Shown piece by piece: positions 1-12,310 of a stretch of DNA of 64,000 nucleotides (its first letter is position 1; every line of letters begins with the position of its first letter). The notes beneath the pieces were generated by a model, which was not told the DNA's origin, made no database searches, and worked only from the letters and a program-made list of their open reading frames with translations. The DNA lies in assembly GCA_026874595.1 (NCBI GenBank), contig CM049320.1, positions 12,427,964-12,491,963 on the forward strand. The letters run 5' to 3'. Source of the DNA: Sipunculus nudus (lineage: Eukaryota; Annelida; Sipuncula; Golfingiida; Sipunculidae). The position numbers and the translations under genes were made by a program.

Positions 1-473
1 TAGAAACCAGTATAACAGAGTAAAGCATAGTTTAAATGACTAGAAACCAATGTGGCTTATCACACAGTAATTCCTATATGTGACAAGACAAAAGCACCAA
101 TAGTTATAACCCTAAAATTGTGTAAAACTGGCCAAAGAATTCATGTGAAGATATAAAATCTGCATCAGTGCCTGGTAAGTTATACGGTGACCTTTAACCT
201 TATTAAATATGCATGGCATTTGATCGAACTCGAAGGCAAAATGGGAAGATCTCAATAAGGGCTGGAACGATTCGCTGATGAACTGACTGATACTTACATT
301 ACGATACAAGGTCAAATATCATACCAGTATTGCCAGGTGTCCTTGTGTTGATGGATCGATACAATGATGTTATTTGACCAACATAGATGGAGAATTACAT
401 CGACATTTAAAAATAGTCAGTCAGTGTCACGAAAGGCATCTAAGGGGATATATACCCTTAGCAAAAAACAAGC

Positions 474-1101
474 TTGCCGCGCACTGTTGCTGCAAACTTG
501 CTGCAGCTTTGCAGCAACCTTGCAGCAAGGTCACAATTTGCCATGCAAATTAGTTTGCGGCAACCTTGCTGCAGGCTTGCTGCAACCAATGTTCCCGCAG
601 CCCTTTTCCTGCAGCCTTCTCGCACACTTTCCCGCAGCCTTCTCGCACACTTCCTGCAGCTTCTCGCACACTTTCCCGCAGCCTTCTCACACACTTTCCC
701 GCAGCCTTCTTGCACACTTTCCCGCAGCCTTCTCGCACACTTCCTGCAGCCTTGCACACTTTCTGCAGCTTCTCGCACACTTTCCCGCAGCTTTTTCAGC
801 AACCTTGCAGCAAGGTCACAATTTGCCATGCAAATTAGTTTGCGGCAACCTTGCTGCAGGCTTGCTGCAACCAATGTTCCCGCAGCCCTTTTCCTGCAGC
901 CTTCTCGCACACTTTCCCGCAGCCTTCTCGCTCACTTCCCGCAGCCTCGCACACTTTCCTGCAGCCTTCTCGCACACTTTCCCCACAGCCTTCTTGCACA
1001 CTTTCCAGCAGCTTTCTCGCACACATCCTGCAGCCTTGCACACTTTCTGCAGCTTCTCGCACACTTTCCCGCAGCCTTCTCGCACACTTTCCCGCAGCAG
1101 G
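474..1101. repeat. GC-rich minisatellite, about 23-bp unit, with a 285-bp internal duplication
   Basis: Many copies of a CCCGCAGCCTTCTCGCACAC-type unit, about 23 bp long with 21-24 bp variants. A block starting at 512 (CAGCAACCTTGCAGCAAGG) recurs at 797, offset 285 bp, and stays nearly identical for about 120 bp. The unit lacks stop codons in several frames, which creates long spurious open frames on both strands (up to 258 codons). These are not genes. Confidence 0.9.
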
Positions 1102-1115
1102 GGCCAATTAGATAG

Positions 1116-2210
1116 CAGCCATGATATGTATAAACAATAGCATGTGGGCTCAGTTATTGTGTACAAGCAGACATGCCATGTCATTAGTCAGTGACTGTCT
1201 CTGCTCCAAATATAAATGCAGGTACTCAACAGAACAAGCTCTCATGAAACTCCATTTAATTTGCACATACAATTAAACCTTAATCCATAATGGCTTTTAA
1301 ATATAAACCAAACTTAATCAAGCTTTGTTAGAAATTACACCTTGATGAATATGAATCAGAGTACACACTACACATGCAGTCACATGAATCCTGCATGAAG
1401 TTGTGTAGCTACATAGCTGAATAAAAGTTCTGGGTGAGTATATTGTCAGGCCAAGGACTGGAAACATGAACCACAAAGTGACATTGGGTTACTTCAGTAT
1501 TGTTAGGAATTTCCCGTTTACTTAGGGTGACATCTATAGACATAAGTCAAACAGAATTTAGCAATCAACTTTAAATGAAGCTTAGCCTGAGAATTTTAAA
1601 GTTTGTGTGAAGATGAAAACAAAACCTTATTTAAAGTTACTGTTTCATTTTCAAATCAATAAAACTCAAAATGCATTGGAGTTCAATAAATGCATGATAT
1701 ACACGTTAACCACAGAATTGTTTTCATGCTGCCTTTGATATATCTGCCTTCCAGCTTGAAAACATCTTTCAATCCCACCATTAATCTTAGACTTAGTTTT
1801 TACTTTTCCACAAAATAAAATTTAATACTACACTTTCTGTGTATAAAATTACTTGAGGAAAAATCATCTTATCAGTGCTGGGCAGCCCTTTATCAATGCT
1901 TGCTGCAGCATCCCTTAGGGTACAAATATGTAGTTCAAACTTACTGGTGGTAGTAACATAACACCCTCTCTTTGTTCCTCCCATCAACTAATTGTATGTT
2001 CTAATTAATCCAATGAGTCCTCTGAACATGCTGGATCTGTTGAATGTTACTCTTACTTGAGCTATTTGGCACAGATCTTCATATTTTTAGAAGAGCTAAC
2101 AAAGCACTGTCTTTTACTAATTTTGCAAAAATGGCTGCCTTTCCCTCCAAAATCAGTTTAGCCAATCACAGCAGGGTAAGACAGGAAATAGTAGAGCAAA
2201 TAAAACTGTA
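1116..2210. other. Interior of element 1, no gene seen
   Basis: AT-rich with short open frames only. No transposase motif recognised. Confidence 0.6.
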
Positions 2211-2214
2211 AAAG

Positions 2215-2545
2215 ACTGCGGCTAGCCGCAACCCTCCTGCAGCCTTCCTGCGCACAGCATCCAGTTAACTCTATTAGACTGCGGCTAGCCGCAATCCTCC
2301 CGCAGCCTTCCTGCGCACAGCATCCAGTTAACTCTATGAGGCTGCGGCTAGCCGCAACCCTCCCTCAGCCTTCCTGCACACAGTATTAAAATACTCTATA
2401 GGACTGCGGCTAGCCGCAACCCTCCCGCAACCTTCCAGCACACAATTCAGATTTGCTGCACACTTTCCTGCAGCCTTTGCCAGGCAGCCGGAAGCATGCA
2501 ACTAGCCGCAGCCTTCCTGCACACTCTTCTTGCAGCCTATTTTGG
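2215..2545. repeat. 63-bp tandem repeat with perfect palindrome TGCGGCTAGCCGCA
   Basis: Four units carry the 14-bp palindrome at 2217, 2280, 2343 and 2405; spacing is 63, 63 and 62 bp. A fifth, decayed version (TGCAACTAGCCGCA) lies near 2497. Units share the GCAGCCTTCCTGC core with the minisatellite in the left arm of element 1, in the same orientation. Confidence 0.9.
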
Positions 2546-2615
2546 TTTCTGCAGCTTTGCAGCATGGTTGCAGCAAAGCAGCGGCAAACTTTTCATTTTG
2601 CTAAGGGTACATATA

Positions 2616-4141
2616 AGTTATTGGTAAGATTTGAGTTTAACGGCATTTCCAATTTAACAAATGTTATTAATATATTTGGAAATGCTTTTTCATGATATTA
2701 AACTAGTCTATATAATAAATTTCTATATAATTTTGGAATATTGGTTAGGCGTCTAAATCATAATATATCATGTCTGTTTTGCATCATGTACATCATTGCA
2801 TCATCAATACATATTGTATTGTGAGATAATATATCATATCTCATCAGTAAAAGATCAGAGGTTCACTTCATTTCACAATCTCAGTTGTGACTTCTGAATA
2901 TTTCTTAGTCTTTGCATATAAATCCTGAATGTGGAAGGCTTATTAGCAAAATATCACTATTCATCAGATATTTTGCTTTATCAATTAAAATATGAGAAAC
3001 TGCAGACATGCATGTACATTATATGTCATTTGTGTCCTATTTTTGGCTTCTACTGTGTCATTTTCTCCCAGTACATCTTGTTGTTACTGTTTTTGTTGTT
3101 GATATTTTTGCCCTGTATCATTATATCAGTGGCATTTCTCAGGTAGACTGGTCAGACCTACAGATATACTGTACTGTTAATCTTGACAGACATATACTAT
3201 ATATAAAACAAATGATATATTCATGTCACATGGTTGCTATACATCTATATAGTCTTACAGATAAAAATAAATGCAACCCTACTAAATAAAGATCTAATTG
3301 ATTGTCATGCAGTCTTTCAAACTGGCTTATACTTTGAAAAATTTCTTACATTTTACACACACTGATATTGTGATCGTCAAGATGATTAACTTCAAAAGAA
3401 TAAAATGAATTTGCAACAGATCACTAAGTCTGATGTTCATATGGTCTGTGAAGAAGAAATAGGAACTTGATTTGTATTGGTTTGATCAAGCAACAAAGAA
3501 GACTAAAAAAGTTCGGCTGAAATGACTGACAACAGCCGATTCCATCTTCTGAAATGGTTGTGGGAAATTAGTTGTGCAGTAGTGCAGGAAAGTCCACGTG
3601 ATTGAATTGTTTCTTCAGTGCAGAAGAAACTTGGATCTATCAGTGAAAGAATTCTTTGGAGTACATTCCCTAAGGGAAGTTAGTGTTTTTCAGAAAAATT
3701 GTGTATGTTGAAGTGGGTTACTAGAAGCCCGGGCACACCATGATGTTACATCTAATGACCACTTCTATATGAATACCCCCATTGTTACCGTAGAAACAAT
3801 GTCCTGCTGCGGAGATGGTCCATATGGAAAGATGGGATTTACTGGCAGAAAATTCTAAGTACACTGGTGCTTTTAGCCAAATAACATCCCTTCCGCCTCC
3901 TAGCTGCAATCAGTCCGTGGAATGTTCAAGTAAAATCTGCAGTATTTATACCTAAAACAAAAGGTCATTTTCTTTATTGTGGGTTTCTTCTTTCACAGTA
4001 AGTTCTCTTTCAAATGTTTCTTTTCTGAAGCAAGTTTCAATTGCCTTCCTATATAATTATTTTGCTGATAGGGCAATACGTTTTCTTTAAATTTGAACCC
4101 GAAATATACAGATTGGCACCACCAAAGGACACATCTTTTTT
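2616..4141. other. Intergenic or intronic, no feature seen
   Basis: AT-rich sequence with short open frames (up to 93 codons) without recognisable motifs or splice context. Confidence 0.6.
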
Positions 4142-5215
4142 AGCGAACCTGTGAGCTTATGCGATGGTGCAACGTCGTCCGTGGTGCGTTGTGTGTCGTG
4201 AGTCGTGCGTCGTCTGTACATTAACCATAGCTATCTCAAAAACGGCAGGAGCTAGCATCACCAAATTTTTTGCAAATAATCAGTCATCCAAAAAACTATC
4301 TTGGATTTTGTTTATTTTTTTCTAACTGCATTTTCTTAGATTTTATAGGGAAAAAGCTAAAACAAGCTTTAAAAATCTTCTTCTCCGAAACTGTCCAGCC
4401 AAATTGTCCAATATTTCACAGAAATGATCCCTGGAACAATCTTTCTCAAGTTTGTTCGAATGGTTCCAGTTTGGAGATTTTTGGCTGAGTTACAGGAGGT
4501 TGAACTTTGTTAACTGTGCAAAAAAGCAGATTAAAATTTAAATCTCAGAAACGGCTGGAGCTATCATCACCAAATTTTATGCCAATGTTGGTCACATATG
4601 TCATAAATTGAGGTATTGGTGGCATCACCTGCATCGGCCTTTTTTGTACGGGGTCATTAGTGCCTGAATCACACTGAGGGCTACAAAAAACTTCTTCTCT
4701 TAAACCATATGGCCAAAATGTTTAATATCGCACAGAAATGATCCTAGGATAGTGCTTTCTAAAGTTTGTTCAAATGGTCTCTTTTCAGTGACTTTTGGCT
4801 AAGTTATGGGAAGCTGAATTTAGTCATATGCCATAACAGCCCATTTTAGCTCAGTGGCTACAAAGATCTTCTTCTCAAAAACCACTGGGCCAAATTCTTA
4901 AATCTCACACATTAATTATCCTCAGATGTTGATAATTCAAGTTTGTTCAAATGATTTGGGTTCAGTGCTTTTTGGCTGAGTTACAGGAAGCTTAACTTAG
5001 CCAGTTTGCTGTATCTTCCTATATGAGTTATAAACTTGCGAAACGTTTTTCAACTGATGCCACGGAAGCCAGTTTGTTAAATATTTTACAAGAATAATCC
5101 CTACAACAATTCTTATAATAATTGTCATTAATGGTTCCACATGAATGATTTTTGGCTGAACTATGGAGATTGAATTGAGTCATTTTACCATATATGTTAG
5201 CTGTGTGATGCTGTT
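4142..5215 (+). repeat. Dispersed repeat family B, copy 1 (5' part)
   Basis: Starts AGCGAACCTGTGAGCTTATG and shares this head with 14137, followed by a GTCGTCCGT-rich stretch. Internally it repeats a degenerate module (CACCAAATTTTATG, TTTTTGGCTGAGTTACAGG) several times. The expected 3' end of the family is missing at its right edge. Confidence 0.75.
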
Positions 5216-5637
5216 ACATCTAGCCTGGCATCAGTTTATCAGCATCTATTACATCATGCCACTAGACATTTAGATTTCAGGTTATATTTGGTTAATATTG
5301 ACAAAAAAGTTTTTTTAAAAGCTTTTAAAAAATGTAGATTTATGATTTAAGTTATTCATCTAACCATGCAATGTTACACCATGGATATTCAGCTCTCTGT
5401 GGCTTTATAAAGACAACTGAACATGGATTATAATTATTGGTATCCCTACTCAACTTAATTCAAGAATTTGCCATCAATGATATATATCTGTATTTTAATT
5501 TTGCATTCAGTATGCATCTGTAATAATTTTACATATATTCCTGATTTCATTTTTTATAAAAAGTCAGCTGAAAAGCATTTTGTATAAGGAAAATAAATTT
5601 CAAAATTATTTCAAGTAGGGACCACTTTTGTGTACAG
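5216..5637. other. AT-rich stretch before the candidate exon
   Basis: No repeat or gene recognised. Its last bases give the acceptor CTTTTGTGTACAG used for the exon call. Confidence 0.45.
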
Positions 5638-5758
5638 ATGGCAGCACTTGGTCTACCATTGACAGATGCCAGTGCCTTGATGTTGGCCATCAGCCAAGAT
5701 GATGTCAGCTCTATAAATAGTTTTGGCACAGTGCCAGGATTGGGAGAAGTGCAGCCAG
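5638..5758 (+). CDS. Candidate upstream exon of the zinc-finger gene, partial
   Basis: Seen: an acceptor-like CTTTTGTGTACAG ends at 5637 and a donor GTATAG follows 5758. The 121-bp segment reads as 40 codons plus one base, beginning MAALGLPLTDASALM and ending GLGEVQP. Composition is protein-like and unlike the surrounding repeats. It ends in phase 1 with a G; the zinc-finger exon at 59655 begins with GG, so the join gives Gly followed by YYPPTQ in frame. The ATG at 5638 directly follows the acceptor, so it may be internal rather than the start codon. Inference: the two exons are adjacent in one transcript. No domain is recognised here. An isolated open frame beside a minisatellite is the alternative. 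RNA evidence would decide. Confidence 0.5.
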
Positions 5759-6000
5759 GTATAGGTCAAGAGTTCACTCAGTGCAGTAGCTGCATTCTAT
5801 TTATAGCTTTGGCAGACTGCTCACTGCATCATATTTAGCACCAAAGTTCAGCCTGAATCTATTTATAGCTTTGGCAGACTGCCAACTGTGTCAGATTATG
5901 CAACAGGTCAAGAGTTCACTCAGTGCAGCCTGGTACAGGTCAAAAGTTCACTCAGTCTAGCCAGGTGCAGGTCCAGAGTTCACTCAGTGCAGTAGCTTGA
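5710..6000. repeat. Minisatellite overlapping the candidate exon end and splice donor
   Basis: The module CAGGTCAAGAGTTCACTCAG recurs with changes near 5765, 5912, 5936 and 5967. A second module, CTATTTATAGCTTTGGCAGA, occurs twice and resembles the exon segment CTATAAATAGTTTTGGCACA. Donor-like CCAG/GTATAG and CCAG/GTGCAG strings arise from it. Confidence 0.7.
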
Positions 6001-6069
6001 GGCAGCAATTTGTCACAGGTCACTCGGGGGCAAATGTCTTACTCACCTAAGCCTTGTCAGCCCAGTGCA

Positions 6070-6846
6070 TCAAACTCTGGGGAAGTTTGATGTATTGGAC
6101 TTATACCTGTCTATGCTTCTTTGATGGTATTCTTATTTACAAGACAGATGGTGCAACCTACATTGACTTTTGCAGTGTATGCGCCTGCTTATTTCTACAG
6201 AGGAATTTGATACATCAGCCTAAAATTGGGTATGTTTATACATATCGGGTAGCTTTATAGTTTACAAGACTGGTGGCGCCACCTGCAACCATTTTTGCAC
6301 AGCGTCCATCTGTTCATCGGCCTTGGGATAAAATAACTCATATCTGGGCAGTGGTTTGACTTATCCACCTGAAATTTTGCAGGTTTATACATCCTTGACA
6401 ACTTTCTTGTTTTATGACAGGTGGTGCCACCTACATTCAAATTCACGCTGCAGACATCCTAGCTCATATCTAAGGAACCATTTGACCAATTTGGCAAAAA
6501 CTTTGCTCACATAGCTCTTTATCATACGCAAAACTGGTGGACCAAATTGCCACCATTTTTGCACAGCGTCTGTCTGTTCTTGTGCCATGGGCTAAAATCA
6601 CTCATATCTCAGTAGTGGTTTGACTTATCTGCCTAAAATTTTGCATGTTTATACATCTTGGACAGCTTTCTGGATTTTGTGGTAGGTGGCGCAACCTACA
6701 TACACATTTCGGCTGCAGACATCCAGGCTATTATGCAACACACCTCACTCTATTTCCCCTTGCCACTCAATCCATGCCTCACTTCACCTTTCCTACTCTG
6801 ACTTTGGTTGATAGACGTAGTCGCTTGTTGACTACCCATATTCTAG
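6070..6846 (+). mobile_element. Helitron-like family A, 5'-truncated copy
   Basis: Ends with hairpin GTAGTC-GCTTGTT-GACTAC, eight bases, then CTAG followed by T, as in the other family-A copies. Contains repeated modules with GGTGGCGCCACC-like cores. The usual 5' hairpin head is absent. Start is approximate. Confidence 0.65.
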
Positions 6847-7041
6847 TTTTTGTGTTGTGTGCACCCATGCCAGAATTGCAGCAGTGATGTTTGTTTAATT
6901 GTTTCTTGTTCTAAGTGTTTAGTACTTGCATTGTTCATATACATGTTACACATGTTCTAGAAAAGTAATGGTACAGCATTGAAGCATTATACCTGGTGTA
7001 ATCTCATTGCACAGGTTCGCATTAGGCCTGTAGGCCTTGTT
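6847..7041 (+). repeat. Family B 3' end fragment
   Basis: From TTTTGTGTTGTGTGCACC to a terminal hairpin AGGCC-TGTA-GGCCT followed by TTGTTT. It matches the tail of the copy ending at 15031. The family-A element directly to its left appears inserted in it. Confidence 0.65.
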
Positions 7042-8024
7042 TCATTTACATTAAATTGCCTTTCCAAGTTCATTAAGATGGATGGATATTGGTATTGTTT
7101 TCATTAAAGGGATGAGTGAAATATTCTCTAACATCATGCAGAAAAGAATGATTAAAATGATGAAAACAGAAAACCTGTAAAAAACATATAAGGGGATGCC
7201 ATGCTACAAGCTTTGCCAAATTTAAAAAAAAAAGAATTGCACAGAAGAATGCCAGGCTGATATACAGACTCTCAAACCGCCTTTTCTCAATGGTGGATTA
7301 TAATAATGGATTTCACAGAATACTTTATGGTACAAGCCTTGTCCCAATGGCCGTCCCCATGCACCTGAAGAGGAATGAGGGTCATGCTCTGGCAGTATTT
7401 TCTGTTGTTCTGAACTGCTGCAACATGCTTTTTCAGGTCACTTGAGCATGCTGAGCGTGACCCGCTAAGGTTCGTTATTTTCCCAGGGATCATCCGTTAT
7501 TGTTTTTTTCTAAGATTTATTAACCTCACAAATCATGCAGAAGGCTACCATGCATGATAACTTTGAAGAAACCTGTGAGACCCGAAGTGCCTCTCTCACT
7601 ATTGTAGAATTTCCCCGTGGTAACTGTAAATGTTATTTTTTTACCTTAACAGTTGTGGTCAGTGATTATTGGATCTTCAGCTGTAAGTGAGTTAAGTGTA
7701 CCATAAACATGTTCCATTTTAGATAATCTCATTCATAATATTAAATGTTTTATTTCTTATAATTCTTATAATTCAAAATTTTTTTTGTCATTTCACAACA
7801 CTTTGTATGCCATAACTTTCTCACTTAAAAGAAGGTCCTCATGATCTCGTTTCAAGAAACCTTAAGACAAAACAGAGAAACCCAACCATGAAAACTTGTA
7901 AATTTGGACATTTTATGAGTAGAGATTTGATAATTAATTGAATCAGTAATTAGATTGACAACATATGATGGCCATACATATATAAATCTTGGGTTAAATG
8001 TTATTTTCTTTAATAATTATGGTA
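7042..8024. other. No gene or clear repeat seen
   Basis: AT-rich; nothing beyond homopolymer runs and short open frames. Confidence 0.55.
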
Positions 8025-8808
8025 TCTGCCAAAACAAAGTTTTGCGGATACTGTTTTTTTGACCGGTTTCCACTGCAGCTGTATTCATTTGAGGAGAACT
8101 CTGGACTGATTTTTCAGAAACTTACACCATTTATCGGGTCACATGTTAACTGATGCCTTACCATTCGTTGTTGACCTCTTACCTTTTTTTCTCTCCATTG
8201 CGTCCATCTGTGCATATGTTTTGACACATTAACCCAAATATCTTTGGACTCGTTTGACCAATCAGGAAAAAAATTGTGCACAAATGTAACCCATGGATAG
8301 CTTTATAACATACACAAAAATGGTGGAGCCACCTGCAACCATTTTTGCACAGTGTCCATCTGTTTTTTGCCTTGGGTTATAATCACTCATATCTCTGCAG
8401 TGGTTTGACCAATTCACCTGAAATTCTAAATGTGTATACATCCTGAAATTTGATTTTTATGACAGGTGGCACCACCTACATTCACATTCATGCTGCAGAC
8501 ATCAATGCTTATATCTCTGGACTGGTTTTACATATCTTCCTGAATTTTTGCATGTGTTTGGATTTAGCATAGCTCTCTATCATACACAAACTTGGTGTTG
8601 CCACCTAAAATTTTGCATGTGTATACATCTTGGATAGTTTCTTGTTCAAATATCAGGTGGCACCACCTACAATCATGTTTTTGTGGCAGACATCCATGCT
8701 AAAATGTAACACATCTAACTATTTCCCCTTGCCACTCATTCCAAGCCTCACTTCACCCGTCCTACTCTGATTTTGGTGGATAAACATAGTCGACTACCCG
8801 TATTCTAG
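8025..8808 (+). mobile_element. Helitron-like non-autonomous element, family A, full copy
   Basis: Begins TCTGCCAAAAC after A, forming a 5' hairpin with GTTTTGCGGATAC. Ends with inverted TAGTC/GACTA, a short spacer and CTAG before T. Known: Helitrons start with TC, end in CTRR after a hairpin, and insert between A and T without target duplication. The core has degenerate modules of about 150 bp with GGTGG-CCACC cores. No Rep/helicase coding is present. Confidence 0.72.
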
Positions 8809-8904
8809 TTTCATATCGTCTTATATTTTTAATTATACCTTCTTTTACTGCTCTTAAATGATTTGATCCCCCAATAATTTGAGTATTTGGGTATGGTCTA
8901 AAAA

Positions 8905-9130
8905 AGTGTTAATCTGCTCTAAATTTCTCCAGTGTACATCCCCTTGTTACCAAACTCCATCCACAGACAGGTTCTCCCCTGGATGATGTCCTTGGAGTAC
9001 CTTTGTGTCACATTCTGTTGCCCTTATTGAACCCTGTAAGGTTTTTTCTCCCAGTATCTTGAAACTGCACTTGGGGGCTGCCATTTTGCATACAGATCGA
9101 CTTAAACCTTGATGGTACATGTTGCATATA
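8905..9130 (+). repeat. Dispersed repeat family D, copy 1
   Basis: Matches 32235-32462 in order and orientation (TCTGCTCTAA, GGATG-TGTCCT-GGAGTAC, TTTCTCCCAGT, GGGGGCTGC). No termini or coding recognised. Confidence 0.65.
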
Positions 9131-9233
9131 AAAATTAATTGATATACCACTAATACATAAAATAATCAGTTGGAGTTAACAATTAACATACAAGGGTCTG
9201 CTATATGTAATTATTAACTGTTCAATTCGGTAG

Positions 9234-9431
9234 CAGGGGCGGATCCAGGATTTAGAAAAAGGAGGGGTCCATTCCAGGAAGACCAATGAAAAAACCTATC
9301 AAAGGTCCCTAGTTCTGAAAAAAGGGGGGGTCCAGGCCCAAGCGGTAGGTCTTAAACCCTTTAAAAAAGGTAGCAGCGGGGATAAAAGGGGGGTCCAGAC
9401 CCCCTGACCCTTTCCCTGGATCCGCCTCTAG
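9234..9431. mobile_element. MITE with CAGGGGCGGATCCAGG inverted ends
   Basis: Left end CAGGGGCGGATCCAGG is mirrored by CCTGGATCCGCCTCTA at the right. The interior has G-runs and C-runs. A CAG start and about 200 bp length suit hAT-type MITEs, but no clean 8-bp target duplication is visible. Confidence 0.75.
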
Positions 9432-10544
9432 GTATAGTAAGAATTGCAGGCAGAACCCTTTTAGCAAGCTAGATGTGGATGATGAATCCATTTCACAGGA
9501 TAAGATTTTATGAGATACAGAGACCATTGTGTTTTTTACAGTGTTCCTGTAAACAGACACACTTTCATCCTTCTTTGTTCTATTATTGTACAAGATGATC
9601 CAATCCTTTGTGAAGGAATGTTTGTGAATGTTGTCCTCAAAATTCATTAAGGCCAATATGGATTTTGTATTGATATTCAGTATTTTCTGCCAGCTCATTT
9701 AAGTTTCCTTTTGCAGTGAGTCAGTGTTGCCACCTTCATTAATTATTTAAACTCATTTGTGACAAAAGACTCACATTTGGAAGCCCATTAATGGTAGAAC
9801 AACGATAAGGAGTCACTCGGGAACATCGGCAAATCAATACCAATACAGGCAGCACCTAAATGCTTTTAATAATGCATTGGATTTCATTAACCTCATCATA
9901 CCTGCCTCAGGCTATACCGCCTGGTTATTTAGGATACTTACAGGTATGAATATGCATTGCAGTCCTAGGGGATTGCATTTATGTCAGCTCACCATGAAAC
10001 CTTTTGAGTTTCATGGGGAATATTTGTGATGTATTCCATAGAGAGAAACACAAATCCTTCAAAGATGTCAGCTTTGTTAAATTTTCCCACCAGTAGTACC
10101 TTGTGTTGGAAAACCATTACAAACCAGAACTGGCCATACATGTATAACAATAATGACTTGTGTTCCCTTTGAATGCCCTTGTACAGGAACAAACTTGTTC
10201 ATTGGACCATGTGATTTTTAGCACTAAACCCACTTAGCTGTAATACAGGCCTGGTACTGCATAATGAGATTATATAGCTTTATAATAGCAGTCTTGTCAA
10301 GAAATGCCTCATTAGGGTTTTGACAATTTCTCTGTTGACAGAGGTTTTTTGTTAAGCCTGTAATCTGTTCCATGTGGGGTGCCCACTGAAATTTTGCAAT
10401 ATTTTCATAAGCTGACAGATTAATTCCTAATGGTATACTGCAGTGAAAGAATGGGGAATTATCTAAAATGATATTAAAACTACACCTTGCAAAATATTTA
10501 AGTAATGTATTATCTGAGTAGTTAGTATGTTTTAACACACATTG
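9432..10544. other. No gene or repeat seen
   Basis: Short open frames on the minus strand (up to 104 codons) without recognisable motifs. Confidence 0.5.
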
Positions 10545-10760
10545 CAGGGATGGATCCAGGATATAGGAAAAGGGGGAGGGGTCTTACCCTGGAGGACTAG
10601 TAAAAAATACCTAAAATAATGGTCCCCAGGTTGATCCTGAAATGGGGCATCCAGTCAGTAAAATGTGGTCTGAAACTCTTTATAAAAGGTTGCTGCAACA
10701 GAAAAAGACCCTCTTGAACCCCTTCCTCCTCCCCCCCCCCCCCCCATGGATTTGCTTCTG
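10545..10760. mobile_element. MITE of the same GGATCCAGG family, diverged
   Basis: CAGGGATGGATCCAGG on the left, a diverged CCATGGATTTGCTTCTG on the right, and the same order of interior G-rich and C-rich runs as at 9234. Confidence 0.65.
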
Positions 10761-11244
10761 TATCTACCCTATTTAAGAAGGTCACTGGTCACATGTTCAA
10801 GCAACTAAAGTGTGGTTTAGTGCCTGGTTGGTTGTTCAGTGTCATAAATATGCTACAAAATGTAAATATCAAAGTGAAGCTGCCAACCTATATGACACAC
10901 ACCATGTCACCTCGCTGCAAGTTTCAGAAGAACCAGATGTTTGCAAAATATTAATGTTGGTTTTTGTTATCAAATTTTACACCTCATATTAGGTCTTTAT
11001 ACCCTCATCAGCTTTAGTGTCATTTTGTGTGATTATATTTAAGTTTAAGAATTTTAAGATGTAATCACCAAATCAGTGGGCACCTACAGATGGAACAGAC
11101 TATAGGGAACATGTTCAATAGAGGAAATGAATGAAAATATAATGGCCTCGTAGTTCTTTCAGCAACTGCCACAGTAGAGAGGTGCCTGTATTAGAGAGGC
11201 ATTAAGGGGAAGTTCCCTTACTCCTGTTGTAGTCCACCATTATA

Positions 11245-11347
11245 CAGTGAAACCTGTGTAATAGGACCAGCTGTGGGACTGGCCAGAAGGGGTTTTAATT
11301 TACTGGTGAGCTTATTAGACAGGTGGCTTTTAAGACAGGTTTCACTG
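11245..11347. mobile_element. 103-bp pogo/mariner-type MITE
   Basis: Perfect 13-bp inverted ends CAGTGAAACCTGT, flanked on both sides by TA. CAGTG ends and a TA target fit the Tc1/mariner-pogo group. Confidence 0.8.
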
Positions 11348-12310
11348 TACCCCAGTACTTAATTATGTTGTATATAGTGTTTCTTTTACAAAATCTTCTA
11401 AAGTTATTATTCCATATTTAGCTAATAAATCAATCAGGTTTATATGGTGCACCTAGATATTCGATTTCTCATTTCTGTCCATTAATACAGCACATACATA
11501 CAAATATAATCCATGCAGCACTGTTATTTGATCATAAGAAACTGAAACAACATGAACATGTAGTTTGCAGTCATTGTTTCATGATTCATATTTAAGGATT
11601 TTGTTTACATAGGGCCATCTGCCATGTTTAAAAGGTCATTTAATTAACCTACACATTTGCAGAGTGAGGTATTTTCCTTCTGTAGAAAGAGGAATATTAG
11701 TCTAAAAATATTTTAAAAAATCTTTCCACGCAGAAATTATTATGGCATGTAAAATGAGGTCGAGTTATGTGCTAATTAGTGTAGTATATAATAAAGTTGA
11801 ACAATATATATAAGTTTATATTATATGTATCACTACAATGATTTTTATAGGTATTTGTGTGTTGGTATTGTGAGAAAAAAGCATATAGCCAAAATTATTT
11901 AACATGTTTTTAGAAATTATTGTATAATAATGCATGGAATAATGCATTGAATTGAAACCTCACAATAAAGGATATTGTTTAATCAGACTTGCAGTAATTT
12001 ATTAATATCAACCATTGCCTATTTACAGTTATTTTCAAACTGGAAAGTTTATAAACAAGGGCAGGTAAATGATAGCCATGATGCAGTAAGAACTACAGGT
12101 ATTAGCACAGTTACCAGTGAGAATTTGATTAAAATATTACTTGGTCCATATAAATGCCTAATTGATAGATACATTTGAATGTTCATCTTGGCATTAACTG
12201 GGAAGAAAGAAGATGTACATACCCAACAGAATAATATGATTATTTATAAAAATCAAATTTGGAAATAAATTTAAAGACAATAATCAATAATGCTAAGACC
12301 CCTAGCATTT
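11348..12310. other. AT-rich, no feature seen
   Basis: No gene, RNA or repeat structure recognised. 10761-11244 is equally empty. Confidence 0.55.

Larger units (their letters stand above)
455..2607. mobile_element. Inverted-repeat element 1 (CCCTTAGCAAAA ends) with minisatellite arms
   Basis: Left end CCCTTAGCAAAA at 455 and right end TTTTGCTAAGGG at 2596-2607 are exact inverted copies. The similarity continues inward for about 65 bp (TTGCCGC, TGCTGCAA, GCAGC blocks). Flanking 8-mers GATATATA and TACATATA agree at 6 of 8 positions and could be a worn target duplication. Just inside each end lies a GC-rich minisatellite. The middle, 1116-2210, shows no coding sequence. Superfamily not identified; the layout recalls foldback-type elements. 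Confidence 0.6.

Noticed and set aside
364-1140. 258-codon open frame and several overlapping frames on both strands
   Set aside because: All arise from the 23-bp minisatellite, which lacks stops in many frames; no start context, domain or splice support.
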